Below, one piece after another: positions 53,128-60,885 of a stretch of DNA of 64,000 nt; the stretch's first letter is position 1; every line of letters begins with the position of its first letter. Source of the DNA: Prevotella sp. P2-180 (GTDB lineage: Bacteria > Bacteroidota > Bacteroidia > Bacteroidales > Bacteroidaceae). The translations under genes and the position numbers were made by a program. Location of the stretch: positions 1 through 64,000 of the forward strand of contig NZ_NPJI01000073.1 of NCBI RefSeq assembly GCF_002251435.1. The letters are read 5' to 3'. The notes beneath the pieces are model-generated. The model was not told where the DNA came from. It made no database searches and saw only the letters and a list, made by a program, of their open reading frames with translations.

Positions 53128-53985
53128 ATGGAATTTAGAACAATAGTAAATATTGAGAAACCTGATTTTGAGATTATGCCGATGGAGAAGATGCTCTTCG
53201 TCGGCTCTTGTTTTGCTGATAATATAGGTCGACGTTTCGTCGACAACAAATTCAATGCCATAGTAAATCCATACGGCGTGATGTACAACCCTGCCAGCAT
53301 ACTACATACTGTGGAAAGACTTGTAAAGGATGATCGTGAACAGGGACAGTTCTCGCCGAGGGTGGTGTTCTTCACCCTCGGTACCAACCATATTTATCGA
53401 CTTAAGGAAACAGGAGAGATTGTTGACAACTGCCAAAAACGTCCCGCCCGCCTCTTTCAGGAAGAAGAACTCTCGGTAGACCAGTGTGCCGACTACATCA
53501 TGAAGGCAGCCTCACTCCTCCAAACGTCCAATCCCGATGTACGTATAGTACTTACCGTCAGTCCTATACGCTATGCGAAATACGGTTACCACATCAGCCA
53601 ACTCTCAAAAGCCACCCTCTTGCTTGCCGCTCATAAATGTATTACCCTCACAAGCCATACCCCTTCGGCTCATAACATTTCTCACTCCTCTTTATATTAC
53701 TTCCCCGCATACGAAATCGTCAACGATGAGCTGCGCGACTACCGTTTCTATCGTCAAGACATGATTCATCCGTCTGACCAAGCTGTGGGATATATATGGG
53801 AGCGACTGGTGGAGACCTGCTTCTCAGAATCAGCCCGCCGTTGGCTCAGCGAGTGGAAACCAGTGAACGATGCCCTCAATCATCGTCCTTTCAACCCCGA
53901 TTCCGAAGAATACAAGGCTTTTATGAAGAAAACACATAACAGGATTGCAGAGTTGAAAACTCTCTATCCAGAACTCCATGTATAA
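53128..53985 (+). CDS. GSCFA-domain protein
   Basis: 285 aa. Carries the name-giving LFVGSCFADNIGRRF at residues ~29-43, NPYGVMYNPASI, FFTLGTNHIYRL, LTVSPIRY and FPAYEIVNDELRDYRFY with DMIHPSDQAVGYIWERL. The last block (D-x2-H) with the GSCF serine resembles SGNH-hydrolase catalytic residues, so an esterase or acyltransferase of this fold is likely. Substrate unknown. 14 bp after fkp, so possibly part of a fucosylation/acylation unit. Confidence 0.88.
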   Translation: MEFRTIVNIEKPDFEIMPMEKMLFVGSCFADNIGRRFVDNKFNAIVNPYGVMYNPASILHTVERLVKDDREQGQFSPRVVFFTLGTNHIYRLKETGEIVDNCQKRPARLFQEEELSVDQCADYIMKAASLLQTSNPDVRIVLTVSPIRYAKYGYHISQLSKATLLLAAHKCITLTSHTPSAHNISHSSLYYFPAYEIVNDELRDYRFYRQDMIHPSDQAVGYIWERLVETCFSESARRWLSEWKPVNDALNHRPFNPDSEEYKAFMKKTHNRIAELKTLYPELHV

Positions 53986-54048
53986 GAAAACCCCAATCCT
54001 CAGATATTCATACAAAACACCCGCCTTTCAAAAAAAAGAGAATTTTTC

Positions 54049-54080
54049 TTTGTTGTTTCAATAGGATTGTGTAATTTTGC
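54049..54080 (+). promoter_or_regulatory. Promoter of murF-alr
   Basis: TTTG 54049-54052, 19 bases, TAATTTTGC 54072-54080: full consensus. Confidence 0.75.
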
Positions 54081-54107
54081 ACGTCAGAAACCATCGTTGT
54101 AGTATTT

Positions 54108-56579
54108 ATGAAATATTCAATCGAGAAAATCACAACGCTCATAGGAGCAAGACGCATTGGAAATACCGATGCTACTATCGGCTGGATACTCACAGACAGC
54201 CGATCTCTGTGTTTCCCTGAAGAAACACTGTTTTTCGCCATTCGCACACAACGTAATGACGGTCACAACTATATCCCCGAACTCTATAGACGAGGCGTAA
54301 GAAACTTTGTGGTTGAAACTCTGCCTGACACCAATGCGTATGCCGACGCCAACTTCCTAAAGGTGGTAGGCACATTGGAGGCTTTGCAACGCCTTGCCGA
54401 ACGACACCGTGACGAGTTCGACATCCCTGTGGTGGGAATTACAGGTAGCAACGGAAAGACAATGGTGAAAGAGTGGCTCTACCAACTGCTTTCACCGCAG
54501 ATGGTGGTCACGCGCTCGCCTAAGAGCTACAACTCACAAATAGGTGTGCCCCTGTCAGTTTGGCTTCTCGACCAACACACCGACGTGGCTTTGTTTGAAG
54601 CTGGAATAAGCCAGACGGGAGAAATGCAGGCCTTGAGAGACATCATACAGCCCACAATAGGCATAATAACTTCAATCGGACAGGCTCATCAGGAAAACTT
54701 CAGGTCCATAGATGAGAAATGTCAAGAGAAACTGCTTCTGTTCCACGATGCAAAAACGGTGGTATACAACTCCGACGACAACATCGTGAGCCGGTCAATG
54801 AGAAAGTCGGGCTACAACGGGCAAAAGATTGCATGGAGCAAAGAAGACCCTAAGGCCGCCCTATATATAAATAAGGTGACGACGAAAGAAGCAACCACTG
54901 TGGTTGAATATACCTTCAACTCTACGGTAAACGCAACATATCATCTGCCATTCATAGATGAGGCCTCGGTGGAATGTTCATTCGCATGCGCTGCCACAGC
55001 ACTTCATCTCGGTATAACACCCGAACAACTCGACATCAGAATGTCGCAGCTCGAACCTGTGGCAATGCGTCTTGAAGTGAAAGAGGGACAGAAAGGATGT
55101 ACAATCATCAACGACTCTTACAACAGCGACGTGAGCTCACTCGACATAGCACTCGACTTCATGAGTCGCCGACCAGACCACAACGGACGCAAGCGCACAC
55201 TGATACTCAGTGACATACAACAAAGCGGACAGCTGCCAAACCAGCTCTATGGCATCGTAAGCAGCATGGCTGAGAAACGTGGGGTGGAGAAATTCATCGG
55301 TATAGGACCGCAGCTCACTGAACACTCTTCCGTCGTAAATATCGCAGAAAAATATTTCTTTGAAAACGTAAGCCAGTTTGTGGAGTCTGAAGCATTTAAA
55401 TCGCTTTACGACGAGGTGATACTCATAAAAGGAGCCAGACAGTTTGGCTTCGACCACATAACCGAACTGCTTGAGCAAAAGGTTCACGAGACCATTCTCG
55501 AGGTGAACCTCAACGCCGTGGTGGCCAATCTCAACCACTACCGCTCGTTTATGAAACCTACCACAAAAATTATCTGTATGGTAAAGGCCGATGCCTATGG
55601 GGCCGGTGCCGTGGAGGTGGCGAAGACACTGCAAGACCACCGCGTGGACTATCTTGCCGTGGCTGTGGCAGACGAAGGTGTTACCCTGCGAAAAAACGGC
55701 ATCACGAGCAACATCATAGTCATGAACCCCGAGATGACCGCCTTCAAGACTATGTTTGACTACGACCTTGAACCCGAGGTATACAGCTTCCGCCTGATGG
55801 ATGCCCTTATCAAGGCCGCAGAGAAAGAAGGTATAACCAGCTTCCCTGCCCACATTAAACTCGATACCGGAATGCACAGGCTGGGCTTCGACCCTGAGCG
55901 CGACATCGACGGCGTGATTGACCGGTTGCGCCATCAGAACGCCATCATCGCCCGCTCTGTGTTCTCACATTTCGTTGGCAGCGACAGCGACGATTTCGAT
56001 CGCTTCTCAGCGCGACAGTTTGAACTCTTTGACAAGGCAAGCACCAAACTTCAAGAGGCTTTTGACCACAAGATTCTGCGCCATATATGCAACAGTGCCG
56101 GAATAGAGCACTTCCCGGAACGCCAGCTTGACGCCTGCCGGCTCGGTCTCGGCCTGTATGGCATAGACAGCCGCGACAACCACATACTCAACACAGTGAG
56201 CACACTGAAGACTACAATCCTCCAGTTGCGCCATGTGCCGAAAGACGAGACCGTGGGCTATAGCCGCAAGGGTGTTCTAAAGCGCGACAGTCTCATAGCA
56301 GCCATACCTATAGGTTATGCCGACGGCCTGAACCGTCATCTCGGACGCGGCCGCGGATATTGTCTTGTCAATGGCCAAAAAGCACCCTATGTGGGAAATA
56401 TCTGTATGGATGTGGCAATGATAGACGTTACCGGCATACCTTGTGCAGAGGGCGACACGGTAGAGATATTCGGCGAACATCTACCGGTTACAGTTCTCAG
56501 CGACACTCTCGACACAATACCATACGAAGTGCTCACAGGAATAAGCAATCGTGTTAAAAAAGTATATTTCCAAGACTAA
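54108..56579 (+). CDS. Fused UDP-MurNAc-tripeptide:D-Ala-D-Ala ligase (MurF) / alanine racemase (Alr)
   Basis: 823 aa. MurF half (~1-455): VGITGSNGKTMVKEWL (ATP loop, ~110), YNSQIGVPLSVW, ISQTGEMQ and INDSYNSDVSSLDIALDF. Alr half (~465-823): ICMVKADAYGAGA with PLP Lys493, HIKLDTGMHRLGF, RLGLGLYGID, GNICMDVAMIDVTG (substrate loop). The fusion makes D-Ala and adds D-Ala-D-Ala in one protein and is a known Bacteroidetes arrangement. Codons at 54859-54878 contain a 20-bp relative of the repeat in the radical SAM and AGCS genes. Confidence 0.95.
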   Translation: MKYSIEKITTLIGARRIGNTDATIGWILTDSRSLCFPEETLFFAIRTQRNDGHNYIPELYRRGVRNFVVETLPDTNAYADANFLKVVGTLEALQRLAERHRDEFDIPVVGITGSNGKTMVKEWLYQLLSPQMVVTRSPKSYNSQIGVPLSVWLLDQHTDVALFEAGISQTGEMQALRDIIQPTIGIITSIGQAHQENFRSIDEKCQEKLLLFHDAKTVVYNSDDNIVSRSMRKSGYNGQKIAWSKEDPKAALYINKVTTKEATTVVEYTFNSTVNATYHLPFIDEASVECSFACAATALHLGITPEQLDIRMSQLEPVAMRLEVKEGQKGCTIINDSYNSDVSSLDIALDFMSRRPDHNGRKRTLILSDIQQSGQLPNQLYGIVSSMAEKRGVEKFIGIGPQLTEHSSVVNIAEKYFFENVSQFVESEAFKSLYDEVILIKGARQFGFDHITELLEQKVHETILEVNLNAVVANLNHYRSFMKPTTKIICMVKADAYGAGAVEVAKTLQDHRVDYLAVAVADEGVTLRKNGITSNIIVMNPEMTAFKTMFDYDLEPEVYSFRLMDALIKAAEKEGITSFPAHIKLDTGMHRLGFDPERDIDGVIDRLRHQNAIIARSVFSHFVGSDSDDFDRFSARQFELFDKASTKLQEAFDHKILRHICNSAGIEHFPERQLDACRLGLGLYGIDSRDNHILNTVSTLKTTILQLRHVPKDETVGYSRKGVLKRDSLIAAIPIGYADGLNRHLGRGRGYCLVNGQKAPYVGNICMDVAMIDVTGIPCAEGDTVEIFGEHLPVTVLSDTLDTIPYEVLTGISNRVKKVYFQD

Positions 56580-56589
56580 CACAAACGTT

Positions 56590-56630
56590 TACGGCAATTT
56601 TCTTAGTGAAAGTTGCCGTATTTCATATTT
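56590..56630 (+). terminator. Terminator after murF-alr
   Basis: TACGGCAA (56590-56597) pairs with TTGCCGTA (56613-56620), with T-rich sequence after. Confidence 0.6.
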
Positions 56631-56636
56631 TTTATG

Positions 56637-56645
56637 TAAATTTGC
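56637..56645 (+). promoter_or_regulatory. Promoter -7 element of the MFS gene
   Basis: TAAATTTGC, 72 bases upstream of the ATG. Confidence 0.6.
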
Positions 56646-56716
56646 AGCAAAAAGAATAACATTACAAATTCTGACGAGTAAGAATACAATTTAATAATTA
56701 TAATAACCTATTTAAA

Positions 56717-58189
56717 ATGAATTCTATCAAAACAAAGGAAATGACCAATTTCAGATGGGTCATGTGTGCGTTGCTCTTTGTGGCAACAACAGTCAACTAC
56801 TTAGACCGTCAGGTGCTTTCTCTCACGTGGAAAGACTTCATTGCTCCAGAGTTCCATTGGACCGATGACAATTACGGTACTATTACGGCTGTCTTCTCAA
56901 TTGTGTATGCTGCTTGTATGCTCTTTGCCGGCAAGTTTGTCGACTTTATGGGCACTAAGAAAGGTTATCTTTGGGCCATTGGTGTATGGTCGGCGGGTGC
57001 TGTTGCCCATGCTCTCTGCGGATGGCTCACAATGCATTTTGAGGGTTATGCCTCAGTGGCTGACATGGCAGCTGTTCAGACTGGTTCGGCGGCAGCTCTT
57101 CTTATCGCCACAACAAGTGTTTGGCTCTTCGTGGCAGCACGCTGTGTGCTCGCACTTGGTGAGGCAGGAAACTTCCCCGCTGCCATCAAGGTAACGGCAG
57201 AGTACTTCCCGAAGAAAGACCGTGCCTTCGCTACTTCAATCTTCAACGCCGGAGCTTCTGTAGGTGCATTGGCCGCTCCAGCTACCATTCCTCTCCTCGC
57301 ACAGTATTTCAAGGACGCTGGCATCGGTGGCGGATGGGAAATGGCATTTGTCATCATCGGTGGACTGGGCTTCATCTGGATGGGCTTTTGGGTGTTCTTA
57401 TACGACCAGCCGGAGAAGTCTAAACATGTCAATAGTGCCGAGCTCACCTATATCCATCAGGACGACGACGAGCCAGTGGCAAAGACTGACGCTGAGGAGA
57501 AAAAAGAGACACAGATACCATTCTGGAGCTGCTTCAAGTATCGTCAGACATGGTCGTTCATCACAGGTAAGTTCTTCACCGATGGTGTATGGTGGTTCTA
57601 CCTTTTCTGGGCTCCAGCCTATTTCTCCGACCAGTATGGCTACAAGTCAAGTTCTTCAGAGGCCATCATGCTCATCTTCACGCTCTACGCCATTGTCACC
57701 GTATTGTCTATCTATGGTGGCTATCTGCCCAAGCTCTTTGTAGAAAAGAAAGGTATGAATCCTTATGGAGGCCGCATGCTCTCCATGCTTATCTTTGCCT
57801 TCTTCCCGCTTCTCGCCCTGTTTGCCCAGCCTCTTGGAGCTATCTCCGCATGGTGGCCAGCCATCATCATCGGACTTGCCGGAGCAGGTCATCAGGCATG
57901 GTCAGCCAACCTGTTCTCTACCATTGGCGACATGTTCCCGAAGTCAACCATAGCCACCGTCACTGGTATTGGAGGTATGGCAGGCGGTGTAGGTTCATTC
58001 CTTATCAACAAGGGTGCCGGTGCTCTCTTCACCTATTCTGAAGCTCAAGGCAGCGCCTTCTCGTTCCTTGGCTTTGACGGAAAGGAAGCAGGCTATATGA
58101 TTATCTTCTGCATCTGTGCCGTAGCTTACCTCTGCGCTTGGATGATAATGAAGGGTCTCGTTCCGAAGTATCGTCCGATAACGAAGTAA
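56717..58189 (+). CDS. ExuT/anion:cation-symporter-type MFS transporter (hexuronate-like)
   Basis: 490 aa, 12 TM helices. TTVNYLDRQVLSLTWKDF near residue 26 is the ACS-family TM1 motif (NYxDR); VARCVLALGEAGNFPAAIK-like AARCVLALGEAGNFPAAIK, LGFIWMGFWVFLYDQPEKS and ATVTGIGGMAGGVGSFL follow. Close in pattern to glucuronate/galacturonate carriers. No uronate isomerase genes are adjacent, so the substrate is inferred from family only. Has its own promoter and a strong terminator. Confidence 0.82.
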   Translation: MNSIKTKEMTNFRWVMCALLFVATTVNYLDRQVLSLTWKDFIAPEFHWTDDNYGTITAVFSIVYAACMLFAGKFVDFMGTKKGYLWAIGVWSAGAVAHALCGWLTMHFEGYASVADMAAVQTGSAAALLIATTSVWLFVAARCVLALGEAGNFPAAIKVTAEYFPKKDRAFATSIFNAGASVGALAAPATIPLLAQYFKDAGIGGGWEMAFVIIGGLGFIWMGFWVFLYDQPEKSKHVNSAELTYIHQDDDEPVAKTDAEEKKETQIPFWSCFKYRQTWSFITGKFFTDGVWWFYLFWAPAYFSDQYGYKSSSSEAIMLIFTLYAIVTVLSIYGGYLPKLFVEKKGMNPYGGRMLSMLIFAFFPLLALFAQPLGAISAWWPAIIIGLAGAGHQAWSANLFSTIGDMFPKSTIATVTGIGGMAGGVGSFLINKGAGALFTYSEAQGSAFSFLGFDGKEAGYMIIFCICAVAYLCAWMIMKGLVPKYRPITK

Positions 58190-58210
58190 TTCCCCTTCTC
58201 AAAATAATAT

Positions 58211-58256
58211 GGGCGGGACGCCACACAAAAGCGATGTGTGCGTCCCGCCCTTTTTT
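58211..58256 (+). terminator. Intrinsic terminator after the MFS gene
   Basis: GGGCGGGACG (58211-58220) pairs with CGTCCCGCCC (58241-58250), extended by an inner CACAC/GTGTG pairing, then TTTTTT. Confidence 0.9.
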
Positions 58257-58287
58257 ATCCCTTATCCAGGTTTCGCCGAGTATTCTC

Positions 58288-60630
58288 TTACCTCTTCAAC
58301 AGGTTCAGCGGCTCTTGTGGAGCCAGCACGTCAGAAGTCTTCTCGGTGTATTGCTTTATTGAGGCGGTGGCGGTGCCGCGGATGTCGTTGATGTTTGCTG
58401 CCACATGGAAGGTATAAGTGCCGGCAGGGGCAAGCCATTGGCTGTTCTGTTCGTCATACGAAGCAAGATCGCGCACAGGGATAGTCATCTTCAGCGTCTC
58501 GCTCTCGCCCGGCTTCAGCGCCTTTGTCTTTGCAAACGACTTCAACTCTTTTGCAGGTTTTTCAATTCCAGCTTCAGGTGCCGAAACATATACCTGTACA
58601 GCTTCTTTTCCTTCCACCTTACCAGTGTTTTTCACCATAACACTTATTACCACATTCTCCCCGGCAACCTTTACCGTCGGTTTGCCGTAAGTAAAAGAGG
58701 TGTAGCTAAGGCCATATCCGAAGGGATAAGCCACAGCTTTGCCGAAGGTGTCGAAATAGCGGTAGCCCACGTATATGTCCTCGTCGTGGTTGGTGAAATC
58801 GAAACCCTTCATTGGCATTCCCCAGCCCTTCATCTCTCGATAGGAATAGAGCGAGAGTTCGTCCTGTGGGAAGTTTGCGGTAGAAGGATGGTCGGATGCA
58901 GTCACAGGCCATGTCATGGTGAGCTTGCCCGACGGACACACCTTTCCGGTCAGAATGTCAGCCACGGTGTTGCCACCCTCTTCTCCCGGCTGCCATGCCA
59001 TGAGTATGGCGTCTACACGGTCGCGCCACGACACAGTCTCCACCACCGAACCAGAGTTAAGAATCACAATCACCGGCTTGCCTGCCAGACGGAAGGCGTC
59101 GCTCACGCGGAATATCATGTCGCGCTCAAGGTCGGTAAGGTTAAATTCAGTCTTTATGTCTCGGTCCATGCCTTCGCCTGCCTGTCGTCCGATGGTGATG
59201 ATGGCAGCATCGGCCTCAGGACAAGTCTCGTAGATGCAACGCTGTGAAATCTCTATCTCCGGCAGTTTCACCTTGCCGAATTGCGGCATCTGGAACCATT
59301 TTGTAGGCTCTCTGTCGGCCTCGAATTTCACTCTGGCATACTCTACATATTTCTGATAGATGTCAGTAAGCGTCTTTGTCGTTGAGATGCCCGCATTCTT
59401 CAGTCCCTGCACCATGTCGATTACGTAAGGTACGTTCACGTTGCCCGAACCGCATCCGCAGTGTAGGAAGTCGTAGGAGTTCACTCCGAAGAGGGCCACT
59501 TTGTTTATATTATGCATCGGCAGCACGCCAGCGTTCTTCAGCAGCACCATACCCTCGGCAGCCGACTGTCGTGTCACCTGTGCGTGAGCTTTCAGGTCGG
59601 GCTTGTTAGAGAATGCCACACCGTTCATCTTCGGCGAACGAACACAAAGCTCGAGTATTCGGCGCACACAGATGTCCATGTCGCTCTCCTTCAGCTTGCC
59701 CGACTTCACGCTCTTTATGATGTCCTCTATCTGGTTGTCATATCCCGGTTCCATGAGGTCGTTGCCGGCATGCACCTGTGCAGCCGTGTTTCTCAGTCCT
59801 GTCCAGTCGGTCATCACCATTCCGCGAAATCCCCAGTCGTTGCGCAGTATGTCAGTGAGCAGTGAGTAGCTTTCCTGTGCAAATTCGCCGTTTATCTTGT
59901 TGTACGACGACATCACGGTCCACGGGTCGCTTTCTCTTATGGCAATCTCAAAACCTCTTAGGTAAAGTTCTCTCAGCGCACGCTTTGACAGTCGTTCGTC
60001 CACTCGTGTTCTGTCGGTTTCCTGAGAGTTCACGGCAAAGTGCTTTATGCTCGTTCCCACGCCCTGGCTCTGTACGCCGCAGATGTAAGCAGCCGCAATG
60101 CGTCCGGTGAGCAGAGGGTCTTCTGAGTAGTATTCGAAGTTACGTCCGCAGAGTGGGTTGCGGTGGAGGTTCACTCCAGGACCGAGTATCACGTCTACTC
60201 CATATTCGCGTGTCTCGTTGCCTATTGCCCTTCCCACCTCTTCTACGAGTCGTGTGTTCCAAGTTGAGGCAAGGGTTGAGCCTACGGGGAATCCAGTTGC
60301 GTAATAAGTGTTTGAGTCTCCCTCTCTCAGCGGGTCGATGCGCACTCCGGCAGGTCCGTCAGCCAATACGAGCATCGGTATACCGAGTCGAGGAATGGCG
60401 GCAGTCACACCGGCAGCTCCTGGCACGAGTTTCTTTGTCTGTCCCACCATGGCACCGCTACCGCCATCTTTTTGGTTTGTAGCACCCACGAGCAGAGTAG
60501 CCTTTTCTTCTAGTGTCATGGCTTTTAGTACTTGGTCGATGTTGTCGGCACTTAGTTTTGGTGCCGTTTGGGCCGATGCGGCCATTGTTGCTCCAGCGGC
60601 CAAGGTCAGTAATGTGGTTTTTAATTTCAT
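58288..60630 (-). CDS. Beta-glucosidase-type glycoside hydrolase, GH3
   Basis: 780 aa, signal peptide (LLTLAAGATMAASA). GH3 N-terminal barrel: LADGPAGVRID, GPGVNLHRNPLCGRNFEYYSEDP (split: GPGVNLHRNPLCGRNF), SIKHFAVNSQE, and GMVMTDWTG with nucleophile Asp275. Second domain (residues ~400-640) and a C-terminal fibronectin III-like domain (KNTGKVEGKEAVQVYV, LKSFAKTKALKPGESE). Removes terminal beta-linked glucose or related sugars; substrate cannot be fixed. Single gene with its own promoter. Exported by the signal peptide. Confidence 0.93.
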   Translation of the reverse strand: MKLKTTLLTLAAGATMAASAQTAPKLSADNIDQVLKAMTLEEKATLLVGATNQKDGGSGAMVGQTKKLVPGAAGVTAAIPRLGIPMLVLADGPAGVRIDPLREGDSNTYYATGFPVGSTLASTWNTRLVEEVGRAIGNETREYGVDVILGPGVNLHRNPLCGRNFEYYSEDPLLTGRIAAAYICGVQSQGVGTSIKHFAVNSQETDRTRVDERLSKRALRELYLRGFEIAIRESDPWTVMSSYNKINGEFAQESYSLLTDILRNDWGFRGMVMTDWTGLRNTAAQVHAGNDLMEPGYDNQIEDIIKSVKSGKLKESDMDICVRRILELCVRSPKMNGVAFSNKPDLKAHAQVTRQSAAEGMVLLKNAGVLPMHNINKVALFGVNSYDFLHCGCGSGNVNVPYVIDMVQGLKNAGISTTKTLTDIYQKYVEYARVKFEADREPTKWFQMPQFGKVKLPEIEISQRCIYETCPEADAAIITIGRQAGEGMDRDIKTEFNLTDLERDMIFRVSDAFRLAGKPVIVILNSGSVVETVSWRDRVDAILMAWQPGEEGGNTVADILTGKVCPSGKLTMTWPVTASDHPSTANFPQDELSLYSYREMKGWGMPMKGFDFTNHDEDIYVGYRYFDTFGKAVAYPFGYGLSYTSFTYGKPTVKVAGENVVISVMVKNTGKVEGKEAVQVYVSAPEAGIEKPAKELKSFAKTKALKPGESETLKMTIPVRDLASYDEQNSQWLAPAGTYTFHVAANINDIRGTATASIKQYTEKTSDVLAPQEPLNLLKR

Positions 60631-60668
60631 AAGTTTACGTATTTATAAGATTTAGATAATATTTTCGT

Positions 60669-60677
60669 GCAAAATTA
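60669..60677 (-). promoter_or_regulatory. Promoter -7 element of the GH3 gene
   Basis: Minus strand TAATTTTGC, ~39 bases upstream of the ATG. Confidence 0.6.
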
Positions 60678-60742
60678 GCATTTTTTTTCTTTTCTGCAAA
60701 ATAATATGGAAGAAAAGAACTGAAAAAATCACGTTTTCCATA

Positions 60743-60789
60743 AAGCCCTCCGCCATGTGTCATTTTCAACACTGGCGGAAGGCTCTTTT
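60743..60789. terminator. Long hairpin between the GH3 gene and the mobile-element module
   Basis: AAGCC-TCCGCCA (from 60743) pairs with TGGCGGA-GGCT (from 60773) with an inner GTGT/ACAC pairing. It lies ~100 bases downstream of the primase-type gene and is flanked by CTCTTTT on the plus side, so it may end transcripts from that gene or act both ways. Confidence 0.5.
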
Positions 60790-60857
60790 AGCTTTATGGT
60801 CTGTCCTCCAAGAACTTTTTTCTTACTAATAATAATTTCATACCTTATAATATTAAA

Positions 60858-60881
60858 CTGTCATTCTGTCATTCTGTCATT
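60858..60881. repeat. Three tandem CTGTCATT octamers
   Basis: Three exact 8-bp units ending four bases before the stop codon of the primase-type gene, near the presumed border of the mobile module. Confidence 0.8.
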
Positions 60882-60885
60882 ACGT